Positions 18,361-27,169 of a DNA stretch of 64,000 nt are shown piece after piece. Positions within the stretch are counted from its first letter, which is position 1; each line of letters opens with the position of its first letter. This DNA comes from Burkholderia sp. D-99. GTDB taxonomy: Bacteria > Pseudomonadota > Gammaproteobacteria > Burkholderiales > Burkholderiaceae. Below the pieces are notes generated by a model. It searched no databases, was not told the DNA's origin, and saw only the letters and a program-made list of their open reading frames with translations. The stretch spans positions 248,001 through 312,000 of the forward strand of contig NZ_JAAOXM010000006.1 of assembly GCF_011605345.1 (NCBI RefSeq), written 5' to 3'. A program made the position numbers and the translations under genes.

Positions 18361-18453
18361 CGCGTGTGTGGTGCGCGCACCGTACCCCACACGGCCATCC
18401 GTGCCGCGACGCCGCGCTAGAATGTTCGTTTGACCGATAGGAGGCTCCCTGCC

Positions 18454-18918
18454 ATGAGTACGCTCGACCAGCTTTACACGAAGGCCGACGAACGCCGCGC
18501 CCAAGGCGCGCTCAACTACGCCGGGGCGCTGCTGCCGGCCGAAGCCTTCGAGTTGCTGCAGCTCGATCCGTCGGCGCGCCTCGTCGACGTGCGCACCCGC
18601 GCCGAACTCGACTGGATCGGCCGCCCGCTGGTCGGCGACGGCCAGTACCTGCACCTCGAATGGACGCGCTACCCGGGCGGCGTGCCGAACGCCGAATTCG
18701 TCAACGAACTGAAGGCGGCCCTCCCGGCCGATACACCGATCCTGTTCCTGTGCCGCAGCGCCGCGCGCTCGAAACTCGCCGCGGTCGCCTCCACGCAGGC
18801 CGGCTTCACGAAGGCGTTCGACCTGCTCGAAGGCTTCGAGGGCGCGAAGGACGCCGAGGGCCACCGCAAGACGGTCGACGGCTGGTGCTTCCGGAAACTG
18901 CCGTGGATCGGCGCCTGA
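18454..18918 (+). CDS. Single-domain rhodanese-like protein
   Basis: 154-residue rhodanese-fold protein. The active-site loop is LFLCRSAARSK with Cys100; RLVDVRTRAELDWIG is the N-terminal rhodanese motif. The family transfers sulfane sulfur through a cysteine persulfide; the in vivo acceptor is unknown. ATG 18454 has a strong AGGAGG at 18439-18444, so the TTG at 18430 is rejected as a start. It is divergent from glnA and shares its control region, with a -10-like TAGAAT at 18418-18423. Cytosolic, no signal peptide. Confidence 0.9.
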   Translation: MSTLDQLYTKADERRAQGALNYAGALLPAEAFELLQLDPSARLVDVRTRAELDWIGRPLVGDGQYLHLEWTRYPGGVPNAEFVNELKAALPADTPILFLCRSAARSKLAAVASTQAGFTKAFDLLEGFEGAKDAEGHRKTVDGWCFRKLPWIGA

Positions 18919-18981
18919 CGGCGCGCCGCTTCCGCCGGTGACGACAACCTCATCGTCGAGCCGGGCGATGACATGCCGATG

Positions 18982-19011
18982 ACGGGCCGCGTTGCGCGGC
19001 CCGTGGTTTTT
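18982..19011 (+). terminator. Intrinsic terminator after rhodanese gene
   Basis: ACGGGCCGC-GTTGC-GCGGCCCGT (18982-19004) followed by GG and five T residues, 64 bp after the stop codon. Confidence 0.75.
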
Positions 19012-19033
19012 GTGCCGCCGGTTGGCGGGCCGC

Positions 19034-19849
19034 TCAGGCGCGCGGCGTCTCGGGTTCGACGACGTCGCCGCCGAGCAGGTGCACGCCTTCGCGCAGCTTC
19101 ACGTACGCGGCCGCGACCGCTTCCGGCTCGCCCTTCACGCCGAGGTCGATGTGACGGCGCGCATAGATCCCGCCGCGCTCCGTATCGCCCACGCTCGGCA
19201 GACTGAACACGCGCACGCCCGGGAAATCGCGCTCGATGCGCTCCATCAGCGGCGTGAGCGTCGATTCCGGCAGCTCGAACACGTACAGCGAACGCTCCGC
19301 GTGCGGCGTCGCATGATGCAGATGCGCGTACTTCGTATCGAGCACCCATTCGATCATCGGCCACGCCATCACCGGGAAGCCCGGCACGAAGTGCAGGTCG
19401 CCGACCGAGAAACCGGGAATCCGGTTGTAGCCGTTCGGGATGATCGTCGCGCCCACCGGGAACACACCCATGTTGAAGCGGTGCTGGTTCTCCGGCGACT
19501 CGAAGTCGACCGGCGTGGCCGGATCGGCGTGCGTTTCGCGGATCCGCTCCGAAATCAGCACCTTCGCTTCCGGATGCAGCTCGAGCGTCACGCCGAGCGC
19601 GGCGGCCGCGCACTGGCGCGTGTGGTCGTCCGGCGTCGCGCCGATCCCGCCGGTCGAGAACACGATGTCGCCCGACGCGATCGCGCGGGCGAGGGTCGCC
19701 GTGATGCGCGCCGGATCGTCGCCGACGTATTCGGCCCAGTCGAGCGCGAGGCCGCGCGCGCCGAGCAGCTCGATGACCTTCGCCAGATGCTTGTCCTGCC
19801 GGCGTCCCGAAAGGATTTCGTCGCCGATGATGATGATGCCGATGCTCAT
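19034..19849 (-). CDS. CinA-type molybdopterin-binding domain protein
   Basis: 271-residue protein with the MoaB/Mog (MoCF_biosynth) fold that forms the N-terminal half of CinA. Motifs: GIIIIGDEILSGRRQDKH, DIVFSTGGIGATPDDHT and PGFPVM. Length is short compared with full CinA (about 400), because the C-terminal nicotinamide-mononucleotide deamidase domain is absent; such short versions are common as separate genes. Proposed roles are ADP-ribose/CoA pyrophosphatase-like nucleotide clean-up; true function is uncertain. The start ATG overlaps the stop of the EI24 gene (ATGA), so the two are co-translated. Longer in-frame extension to 20740 is a frame artefact across the EI24 gene. Confidence 0.88.
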   Translation of the reverse strand: MSIGIIIIGDEILSGRRQDKHLAKVIELLGARGLALDWAEYVGDDPARITATLARAIASGDIVFSTGGIGATPDDHTRQCAAAALGVTLELHPEAKVLISERIRETHADPATPVDFESPENQHRFNMGVFPVGATIIPNGYNRIPGFSVGDLHFVPGFPVMAWPMIEWVLDTKYAHLHHATPHAERSLYVFELPESTLTPLMERIERDFPGVRVFSLPSVGDTERGGIYARRHIDLGVKGEPEAVAAAYVKLREGVHLLGGDVVEPETPRA

Positions 19850-20673
19850 GCCTGCCCCATGTCGATTGCGGTGGCGCGCGAACTCGCACGCAGGTCCTCC
19901 AGCGCGCGCAGGCAGTAATGCCCGAACCACAGCGCCGAGAAGACGAGGATGAAAGCGTAAACCCAGATCATGGCCGCCGCGACGAACGGGAACAGCACCA
20001 TCATCCAGACCGACGATACCCACACGAAGGTCGGCACGGTGCCGAGCAGCCCGGTCGCGACGCCGATGCCGATCAGCGGCCAGCGGTGCTGGCGCACGAG
20101 CGCCCGGCGCTCGTCGCGGCTCGCGTGCAGCGCGAGCGCGTCGTAGGTCATCACGCGGTACGTGAGCCAGCCCCAGATCACGGGCGGCAGCAGCGCGAAG
20201 AACGGCGGAATCAGCCACAGCGGGATCGTGACGACCAGCAGCACGACGCCGACGAGCGCCGCGCCGAGCGAATTGAACGCGCTGCCGAAGAAGGTGCCGC
20301 CCCGCTTCGACTCGAGCGCCGCGAACTGCCGGTTCGACAGGTGCTTGATCACGACCGGCATCGAGATCGTCGCGATCAGCAGCAGCACCGTCAGTACGAT
20401 CAGCGGGATCGCGAGCGACACGACCACGAACGGCGCGACGACCGCATGCAGCTGCGACATGCCGATCGCGTCGAACGCGCGATACAGCATGGCCGTCAGC
20501 ACGAAGCCGTCGAGCGCGCCGCGCGCGATATCCAGCAGCGTCTGCCACGAGAACCACAGCACGGCACCCCAGAGCAGCGCCGAGACGACGAACGGCATCA
20601 GGGTGAGCCACAGCATGCGCGGGTGCAGCGCGCTGGCGAGCGCCCGGACGAAAGAGCGCAGCAAGTCGTTCAT
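19846..20673 (-). CDS. EI24/CysZ-like integral membrane protein
   Basis: 275-residue membrane protein with several long hydrophobic stretches (about residues 20-55, 70-120, 140-165, 190-240). Sequence style and length place it in the EI24 domain family, which includes CysZ, a sulfate transporter; whether this one moves sulfate is unknown. ATG 20673 (MNDLLRSF) is chosen over an in-frame ATG at 20742, which would add a charged, Cys-rich, non-conserved stretch over the upstream hairpin. Coupled by ATGA to the CinA-type gene downstream. Confidence 0.82.
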   Translation of the reverse strand: MNDLLRSFVRALASALHPRMLWLTLMPFVVSALLWGAVLWFSWQTLLDIARGALDGFVLTAMLYRAFDAIGMSQLHAVVAPFVVVSLAIPLIVLTVLLLIATISMPVVIKHLSNRQFAALESKRGGTFFGSAFNSLGAALVGVVLLVVTIPLWLIPPFFALLPPVIWGWLTYRVMTYDALALHASRDERRALVRQHRWPLIGIGVATGLLGTVPTFVWVSSVWMMVLFPFVAAAMIWVYAFILVFSALWFGHYCLRALEDLRASSRATAIDMGQA

Positions 20674-20710
20674 GCGAGCCTGTATCGACAGAGAAAAACG
20701 GGGAAAGGAT

Positions 20711-20755
20711 AAACCACGCGGCCCGCATGCGCCAAAGCACATGCGGGCCGCGTGG
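20711..20755. terminator. Perfect 16-bp inverted repeat between sterol desaturase and EI24 genes
   Basis: Arms at 20714-20729 and 20740-20755 are exact reverse complements with a 10-base loop. On the minus strand it lies about 30 bp after the sterol-desaturase stop and is followed by GTGG-TTTATCC, a weak T-rich tail. Likely a strong transcription terminator. Confidence 0.65.
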
Positions 20756-20784
20756 GAGAGCCGCTCAACGTGGGAAGGGCCGGA

Positions 20785-21759
20785 TCAGGCCGATGCCGCG
20801 CCGCGCTTGGCGGGGAACAGGCGCCGGAAGATCCGCACGAACGCGAGGCCGTGCTGCGACCAGAAGCCTTCGCCGTAGGACACGCCCTCGACCTGGTCGC
20901 GGATGCCGGTCGGCTCGACCGTGCGGTTCCACGACGCGGTGCCGAACATCATGTCCCACCACGGGAACAGCACGCCGAAGTTGCAGCCGTACTTCGTGCC
21001 TTCGTGGCCGTAGCCGACCGCGTGGTGGCGCCGGTGGAAGATCGGGCTCACGAACAGGCGCTCGCCGAGCCAGCCGAACGACAGCCGCGCATTCGTGTGC
21101 TGAATGCTCTGCATGAAATTGGTGAACGCAGTCAGCACGACGAACTGCGACGGCGTCACGCCGATCACGAGCGCGATCGCCGCGAAGAAGCACGACTGGA
21201 TCACGTCGTCGAGCACGTGGTTGCGGTCGTCGCACCACAGCGACATCTGGCGCTGGCTGTGATGCACCGCGTGCAGCTCCCACCAGATGCCGAACTTGTG
21301 CTGCCAGCGGTGATACCAGTAGCCGGCGAAATCGAGCACGACGAGATAGATCGCGAACGCGACGATCGGCTTCGAGGTCACGCCCGGCCACAGGTAGTCG
21401 AGGTTGACGTTCGCGATGCCGTGCAGGCGCAGCCACGCCTGGAAGTTGTCGAACACCGGCTGCAGCGCGAAGAAGAAGAACAGCGAGTAGATGCCGAGCT
21501 TCGCGATCGCGGTGTAGATCACGTCGACCCGCACGGCACGGCGGTTCGTCCAGCGCTCGACGGGCAGCAGCGCCTCGAACGGGCGCAGCAGCACGAACAT
21601 CAGCACCATCTGCAGCGCGCCGACGATCACCCAGTACAGCGCGTCGTAGGTGTCCTCGTCATAGTCCATCAGGTTGAACTTGAAGAGGAGCGGTTGCACG
21701 ACGTCGACGTACAGCCAGGTCTGGATGTCCGACACGAACGCATCGATCAGGTGCAGCAT
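20785..21759 (-). CDS. Sterol desaturase / fatty-acid hydroxylase family membrane protein
   Basis: 324-residue integral membrane di-iron enzyme. The histidine boxes are clear: HRWQH (150-154), HAVHH (163-167) and HRRHH plus a later NFGVLFPWWD region. Membrane segments lie at about 40-60, 85-102 and 132-150. Families with this signature hydroxylate or desaturate lipids; in bacteria the substrates are often hopanoids, sterol-like lipids or alkylglycerols. It starts 16 bp after the YVTN-repeat gene, so both form an operon. Substrate cannot be deduced. Confidence 0.88.
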   Translation of the reverse strand: MLHLIDAFVSDIQTWLYVDVVQPLLFKFNLMDYDEDTYDALYWVIVGALQMVLMFVLLRPFEALLPVERWTNRRAVRVDVIYTAIAKLGIYSLFFFFALQPVFDNFQAWLRLHGIANVNLDYLWPGVTSKPIVAFAIYLVVLDFAGYWYHRWQHKFGIWWELHAVHHSQRQMSLWCDDRNHVLDDVIQSCFFAAIALVIGVTPSQFVVLTAFTNFMQSIQHTNARLSFGWLGERLFVSPIFHRRHHAVGYGHEGTKYGCNFGVLFPWWDMMFGTASWNRTVEPTGIRDQVEGVSYGEGFWSQHGLAFVRIFRRLFPAKRGAASA

Positions 21760-21775
21760 CGTTCGCCCCCGCCCG

Positions 21776-22765
21776 TCACGCGCCGTTCGCGGCGCGCCAC
21801 GGCGCGCGGTCGTAGAAGTAGATCCCGTGCGGCGAACGGCCGACGGCGATCGTCTGCACCAGCTTGCGCGACGCGAGGTCGATGATCCCGACCTTCTTCG
21901 CGAAGCGGAACGTCACCCACAGCGTCTTCTTGTCGGCGGACAGCTCCATGTCGTCCGGGCCCGGCAGCAGGCCGGTGATGTCGCCGACGTTGGTGAGCGT
22001 GTTCTCGTCGATGATGCTGATCGTGTTCGCGACCCGGTTCGTCACGGCGACGTGCGTGCCGTCGGCGAGCGAACGGAAGTTGTGCGCGCCCTTGCCGGTG
22101 TAGATCTGCTTGACGACCTTCTGGTTGCGCCAGTCGACCACCGCAACGTAATCCGCGCCCGTCATGCCGACGAGCAGGTATTTGTCGTCCGGCGTGAGCC
22201 ACAGGCCGGCCGGCACCTTGCCGACCTTCATCTTCCACTTGACCGTCTGCGTCGGCAGATCGATCGCCGCGATCTCGCCGGACACCTGCAGCGACACGAG
22301 CACCGTCTTGCTGTCCTTCGTGAACGCGAGGTGGCTCGGCATCACTTCGAGCGGCACGCGCTTCACGAGCTTCAGGTCGCGGCCGTCGTAGCCGTAGATG
22401 TCCACGCGATCGAGGCGCAGGCCGGCGGCCGCGAACCACTTGCGATCGGGCGAGAAGCCGAGCTGGTACGGATCGTCGATACCCTCGACGGTGCGCTGCA
22501 GCTTGCCCGTCTTCGGATCGAGGAACATCAGGCTGTTCGAGACCGAATTTGCAACGATCAGCGACGAATTATCGGGCGTCGCCATCAGGTGGTGCGGTTC
22601 CTTGCCGGTCGGCATCGTGCCGATGACCTGGCGGGTCTGCTGGTCGATCAGGGAAAGCGTCGCTTCGGCCGAATTGAGGATGATCACGTTATTCGCGTGG
22701 GCGGCGGGCGCCAGCACGGCGGCGGCCAGCGCGAGCGTGCGGCCGAGGGAAAGGAAAGTGCGCAT
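21776..22765 (-). CDS. YncE-like YVTN beta-propeller protein, exported
   Basis: 329 residues with a signal peptide (MRTFLSLGRTLALAAAVLAPAAHA, cleavage near residue 24) and six to seven propeller repeats, each with patterns such as NTISIIDENTLTNVGDI and GIIDLASRKLVQTIAVG. YncE-type proteins are periplasmic seven-bladed propellers of uncertain function; some bind DNA or cofactors. Upstream of the sterol-desaturase gene in one operon (16 bp apart). No catalytic residues can be pointed to. Confidence 0.85.
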   Translation of the reverse strand: MRTFLSLGRTLALAAAVLAPAAHANNVIILNSAEATLSLIDQQTRQVIGTMPTGKEPHHLMATPDNSSLIVANSVSNSLMFLDPKTGKLQRTVEGIDDPYQLGFSPDRKWFAAAGLRLDRVDIYGYDGRDLKLVKRVPLEVMPSHLAFTKDSKTVLVSLQVSGEIAAIDLPTQTVKWKMKVGKVPAGLWLTPDDKYLLVGMTGADYVAVVDWRNQKVVKQIYTGKGAHNFRSLADGTHVAVTNRVANTISIIDENTLTNVGDITGLLPGPDDMELSADKKTLWVTFRFAKKVGIIDLASRKLVQTIAVGRSPHGIYFYDRAPWRAANGA

Positions 22766-22804
22766 GAAGACTCACGTCGTGGAACAACCGTCATTGTAAA
22801 ACGT

Positions 22805-22825
22805 TCAACCGGCCCGGCCGGTTGA
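22805..22825. repeat. TCAACCGGC hairpin upstream of the YVTN gene
   Basis: Perfect 9-bp inverted repeat (22805-22813 and 22817-22825) with a 3-base loop. It lies 40-60 bp upstream of the beta-propeller start and downstream of hrpA. Could be an operator or a hairpin; there is no T tract. Confidence 0.35.
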
Positions 22826-22946
22826 CGGAAGCCGGCATTGCGCCACTTCGACGCACGCGGCGGCGGCCCGGCTGGCCGGCGCGGCAAGCGCCGCGCGGCC
22901 GGCCGGGGCCAGCCGCCGGTGCGGGACCCGGGAAGCCGATGTTGCG

Positions 22947-25900
22947 CTAGCGCTGCATCGACTCCCAGACCTTGTGCAGACGCTTGACAGAGACAGGCAT
23001 CGGCGTGCGCAGTTCCTGCGCGAACAGCGAAATCCGCAATTCCTCGAGCAGCCAGCGGAATTCCGCGAGCCGCGGATCCGCGACGCCGCCGCGCTGCGAC
23101 ACCGCGCGCTGGTACTGCTGGGCGAGCGGCAACAGGTCGCCGGACTGCTTCGCGTCGCGCGCCGGATCGGCCTTCAGCTTGTCGATCCGCAGCGCGATGC
23201 CCTTCAGGTAGCGCGGGAAGTGCGCCAGTTGCGCGTAGGGCGTGTCGATCACGAAACGCTTGCCGACCAGCGCGGCGAGCTGCTGCTGCAGGTCCGCATG
23301 CGCCTGCGCGAACGGCTTCGCCTGCGCGAGCTTCTTCACGAGCCCCGCGTATTCGGCCAGGATCTGCCCGACCAGCCGCGCGATTTCCTGCGCGAGCAGG
23401 TTCAGGCGGCTGCGGCCCTCGTCGCGGCGCGCGTGGAAGCTCGCATCGTCGTCGGGCAGCGGATCCTGCAGGCACGCGCGGTCGAGCGCCGTGTCGATCA
23501 GCTGGTCGCGCAGCTCGTCCTGCGTGCCGAGCGACATGTACTGCATCGCCATCTCGCGCAAGCCCGGCAGGTTCTTCTCGAGGAACTTGATCGGCTCCTT
23601 CAGCTGCAGCGCGAACAACCGCCGCAGGCCGGCCCGGTGAATGCGCGCGGCCTCCTCCGGCGAATCGAACACCTCGACGTCGCAATGCGTGCCGCGATCG
23701 ACGAGCGCCGGGTAGCCGTACAGCGTCTGGCCGCGCCGGCGGATCTCCAGCAGCTCGGGGAGCTTGCCGAAATTCCACGTCGTCAGGTTCTCGTACAGCG
23801 CGGTCGCGCCGGCTTCCGCCGGAGCGGACGTCTGCGGCGCCGCGCCCTTGCCGGCCTTCGCGCCGCGACCGGCGGTGCCGGCAGTGGCGGGCGCCGCCGG
23901 CGCCTGGCCGACCGGCTGACCTGCATCGGCATCGCCGCCCGTCGCGATCGTCGACGCCGCCGCGATCTTCTGGAACTGCTGCTGCGCCTGCGCGCCCAGC
24001 TCCTGGCGAAGCTGCGCGAGATTGCGCCCCATTGCGAGCTGGCGGCCGTGCTCGTCGATCACCTTGAAGTTCATGAACAGGTGCGCGGGCAGCGTCTCGA
24101 GCTTGAAGTCGGCCGTCTTCATCGCGATTTGCGTCTCGCCGCGCACGTCGGCGATCAGCGCCTCGACGAGCCCGCCCGCGCCAAAGCGCTCGCGGCCCAT
24201 CCGTTCGACGAAGCCGGCCGCGTACTCGGGCAGCGGCACGCAGTGCCGGCGCAGCTTCTGCGGCAGCGACTTCAGCAGCAACTGCACCTTTTCCTTCAGC
24301 ATCCCCGGCACGAGCCACTCGCAGCGGCGCGCGTCGACCTGGTTCAGTGCGTACAGCGGCACCGCGAGCGTCACGCCGTCGCGCGGCGTGCCGGGCTCGA
24401 AGTGATACGTGAGCGCCATCTCGACGCCGGCCATCGTCGCGCGCTTCGGGAACAGCTCGGTCGTCACGCCGGCCGCCTCGTGGCGCATCAGGTCGTCGCG
24501 CGACAGGTACAGCAGCCGCTGCTTGTCCTCCGGCTGGCCGCCCTTCTTCACCTCGTCGCGATACCAGCGCTCGAATGCGGCACCCGTGTGGATGCCTTCC
24601 GGGATCGCCTGGTCGTAATACGCGTAGATCAGCTCGTCGTCGACCAGCACGTCCTGCCGACGCGACTTGTGCTCGAGCTGCTCGATGTCGGCGAGCAGCT
24701 TGCGGTTGTGCGCGAAGAACGGCAGCTTCGTGTCGAATTCGCCTTCGACCAGCGCGCCCCGGATGAACAGCTCGCGCGCACGCGCCGGATCCTGCTTGCC
24801 GAACGCGACGCGCCGGCGGTGGTAGATCGGCAGCCCGTACAGCGTCGCGCGCTCGAACGCGCTGACCTGCGCCGGGCGCTTTTCCCAGTGCGGCTCCGAC
24901 AGCGATTTCTTCAGCAGGTGCGCGCCGATCTTCTCGACCCATTCGGGCTCGATCTTCGCGAGGCAGCGCGCGTACAACCGGCTCGTCTCGACGAGCTCGG
25001 CCGCCATCACCCAGCGGCCGGCCTTCTTCGCGAGCACGGAGCCCGGCCACAGGTAGAACTTGATCCCGCGCGCGCCGAGATAGTGCGGATCGTCGTCGGC
25101 CTTCATGCCGAGGTTGCCGAGCAGCCCGGTCAACAGGGCCAGATGGACCTGCTCGTAAGTCGCCTCGGTTTCGTTGAGCCGCCAACCGTGCTCGCGCACG
25201 ACGGTCAGCAGCTGCGAATGGACGTCGCGCCACTCGCGCAGCCGCAGGTGCGACAGGAAGTTCTGCCGGCATGCGTCGATGAGCTGGCGGTTCGACTTCT
25301 TGTGCGCAACCGCCTCTTCGAACCACGCCCAGATCTTCAGCCACTGCAGGAATTCGGAACGCTCGTCGGCAAACCGGCGGTGCGCCTGGTCGGCCTGCTC
25401 CTGCGCCTCGATCGGCCGGTCGCGCGGGTCCTGCACGGACAGTGCGCTCGCGATGATCAGCACCTCGCGCAGCGACTGCTGGTCGCGTGCGGCCAGAATC
25501 ATCCGGCCGACCCGCGGGTCGAGCGGCAGTCGCGCGAGTTCGCGGCCGAGCGGCGTCAGCGCGTTGTCGTCGTCGACCGCGCCGAGTTCGTTGAGCAATT
25601 GATAGCCGTCCGCGATCGCGCGGCCGGGCGGCGGTTCGAGGAACGGGAACGATTCGATCGCCGTCAGGTGCAGCGACTTCATCCGCAGGATCACCGACGC
25701 AAGCGATGAGCGCAGGATTTCCGGATCGGTGAAGCGCGCGCGCGCCTGGTAGTCGCTTTCCTCGTACAAGCGAATGCAGATACCGTCGGCCACGCGGCCG
25801 CAACGGCCCGCGCGCTGGTTCGCGGCCGCCTGCGAGATCGACTCGACCTGCAGCTGCTCGACCTTGTTCCGGTACGAATAGCGCTTCACGCGCGCGAGGC

Positions 25901-27146
25901 CCGTGTCGACCACGTAGCGGATGCCCGGCACCGTCAGCGAGGTTTCCGCCACGTTGGTCGCGAGCACGATCCGGCGCGCATTCGACGCCTTGAACACCTT
26001 GTCCTGGTCGGTGGCCGAGAGCCGCGCGAACAGCGGCAGGATCTCGGTGTGCGGCGGATGGTGCTTGCGCAGCGCCTCGGCCGCCTCGCGAATCTCGCGC
26101 TCGCCGGGCAGGAACACCAGCACGTCGCCGGGGCCTTCGCGGCACAACTCGTCGACCGCGTCGACGATCGCGTCCATCAGGTCGCGCTCGGCTTCGCGCG
26201 CGGTCTTCACGCGGTCGCGGCCGCCCGTGCCTTCGGCGTTCTTCACGGCCGGGCGATCTTCTGCCACCGGCCGGTAGCGCATCTCGACCGGATACAGCCG
26301 CCCGCTCACCTCGATCACGGGCGCCGGGCGCTCGTCGGTACCGAAATGGCGCGCGAAGCGATCGGCGTCGATCGTCGCGGACGTGACGATCAGCTTCAGG
26401 TCCGGGCGCCGCGGCAGGATTTCCTTCAGGTAGCCGAGCAGGAAGTCGATGTTCAGGCTGCGCTCGTGCGCCTCGTCGATGATCAGCGTGTCGTACGCCT
26501 TCAGCAGCGGGTCGGTCTGCGTCTCGGCGAGCAGGATGCCGTCCGTCATCAGCTTCACGGACGCGCCCGGTGCGAGGTTGTCGGTAAAGCGCACCTTGTA
26601 GCCGACCACCTCGCCGAACGGCGTGCCGAGTTCCTCGGCGATCCGGCGGCCGGTGGACGACGCGGCGAGCCGGCGCGGCTGCGTATGGCCGATCAGGCCC
26701 GTGCCGCCGGCACCGAGGCCGCGGCCGAGATCGAGACAGATCTTCGGCAGCTGCGTGGTCTTGCCCGAGCCGGTTTCGCCGCAGACGATGACAACCTGAT
26801 GACCGGCGATCGCGCGCGCGATTTCGTCGCGCTTGCCCGACACGGGCAGGCTTTCGGGGTACGTGATCGGCGGAACGGGATTCGGCGCGACGATGGCGCG
26901 CGGCGCACGCTCGCGGCGCGGGGGGCGCTCGCCCGTTGCCTGCGGTGCGCCCTTCGCGGCCGGCTGGCGCGCATCGCCGCGCCGTTCGTCACCGCGCGGC
27001 GCGTGTGCCGGCGTGCCCGCCGGCTTGTCCTGCTGCTGGCGCGGCGGCTGGCCCTGCTGCTCGCGTGCATCGGCCGCACCATCCGGGTGCCGGGCCGACG
27101 GCGTATTGGCCCGCGTCGGCGCGGGACTTTTAGAAACATTCGACAT
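22947..27146 (-). CDS. hrpA: ATP-dependent RNA helicase HrpA
   Basis: 1399-residue DEAH-box RNA helicase. A basic, low-complexity N terminus (about 1-85, rich in Pro, Arg, Gln) precedes Walker A GETGSGKTTQ (about 122), the DEAH motif in IIDEAHERSLN (about 222), SAT in LIVTSATIDADRF, and the helicase-C region with VLATNVAETSLTVPGIRYVVDTG and QRAGRCGRV. Then come the HA2, OB-fold and long HrpA-specific C-terminal (DUF3418) regions. HrpA helps resolve stalled ribosomes in E. coli. A Gly/Ala/Pro-rich insertion near residues 1070-1110 is variable. Start ATG 27146 has no Shine-Dalgarno and lies about 9 bases from a TATAAT, suggesting a near-leaderless message. Confidence 0.96.
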   Translation of the reverse strand: MSNVSKSPAPTRANTPSARHPDGAADAREQQGQPPRQQQDKPAGTPAHAPRGDERRGDARQPAAKGAPQATGERPPRRERAPRAIVAPNPVPPITYPESLPVSGKRDEIARAIAGHQVVIVCGETGSGKTTQLPKICLDLGRGLGAGGTGLIGHTQPRRLAASSTGRRIAEELGTPFGEVVGYKVRFTDNLAPGASVKLMTDGILLAETQTDPLLKAYDTLIIDEAHERSLNIDFLLGYLKEILPRRPDLKLIVTSATIDADRFARHFGTDERPAPVIEVSGRLYPVEMRYRPVAEDRPAVKNAEGTGGRDRVKTAREAERDLMDAIVDAVDELCREGPGDVLVFLPGEREIREAAEALRKHHPPHTEILPLFARLSATDQDKVFKASNARRIVLATNVAETSLTVPGIRYVVDTGLARVKRYSYRNKVEQLQVESISQAAANQRAGRCGRVADGICIRLYEESDYQARARFTDPEILRSSLASVILRMKSLHLTAIESFPFLEPPPGRAIADGYQLLNELGAVDDDNALTPLGRELARLPLDPRVGRMILAARDQQSLREVLIIASALSVQDPRDRPIEAQEQADQAHRRFADERSEFLQWLKIWAWFEEAVAHKKSNRQLIDACRQNFLSHLRLREWRDVHSQLLTVVREHGWRLNETEATYEQVHLALLTGLLGNLGMKADDDPHYLGARGIKFYLWPGSVLAKKAGRWVMAAELVETSRLYARCLAKIEPEWVEKIGAHLLKKSLSEPHWEKRPAQVSAFERATLYGLPIYHRRRVAFGKQDPARARELFIRGALVEGEFDTKLPFFAHNRKLLADIEQLEHKSRRQDVLVDDELIYAYYDQAIPEGIHTGAAFERWYRDEVKKGGQPEDKQRLLYLSRDDLMRHEAAGVTTELFPKRATMAGVEMALTYHFEPGTPRDGVTLAVPLYALNQVDARRCEWLVPGMLKEKVQLLLKSLPQKLRRHCVPLPEYAAGFVERMGRERFGAGGLVEALIADVRGETQIAMKTADFKLETLPAHLFMNFKVIDEHGRQLAMGRNLAQLRQELGAQAQQQFQKIAAASTIATGGDADAGQPVGQAPAAPATAGTAGRGAKAGKGAAPQTSAPAEAGATALYENLTTWNFGKLPELLEIRRRGQTLYGYPALVDRGTHCDVEVFDSPEEAARIHRAGLRRLFALQLKEPIKFLEKNLPGLREMAMQYMSLGTQDELRDQLIDTALDRACLQDPLPDDDASFHARRDEGRSRLNLLAQEIARLVGQILAEYAGLVKKLAQAKPFAQAHADLQQQLAALVGKRFVIDTPYAQLAHFPRYLKGIALRIDKLKADPARDAKQSGDLLPLAQQYQRAVSQRGGVADPRLAEFRWLLEELRISLFAQELRTPMPVSVKRLHKVWESMQR

Positions 27147-27154
27147 GGGGGCGC

Positions 27155-27162
27155 ATTATAAT
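27155..27162. promoter_or_regulatory. Symmetric ATTATAAT: shared -10 for hrpA and argA
   Basis: ATTATAAT reads TATAAT on both strands (plus 27157-27162, minus 27160-27155). It sits in the 23-bp gap between the two divergent start codons. Transcription would start within a few bases of each ATG. No good -35 is seen for either side. Confidence 0.6.
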
Positions 27163-27169
27163 CCCGCCC

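Noticed and set aside
19034..20740. Reading of CinA-type gene as a 568-residue protein
   Set aside because: The frame only stays open across the opposite-phase EI24 gene; CinA-like sequence begins at MSIGIIII (19849).
22861..22925. GC-rich hairpin downstream of hrpA as a terminator
   Set aside because: Imperfect pairing and no T tract; the region is too GC-rich to tell from background.
22684..26145. 1153-codon minus ORF in hrpA
   Set aside because: Different phase of hrpA; Arg/Ala/Gly-rich nonsense, while the 1399-residue frame has all DEAH motifs.
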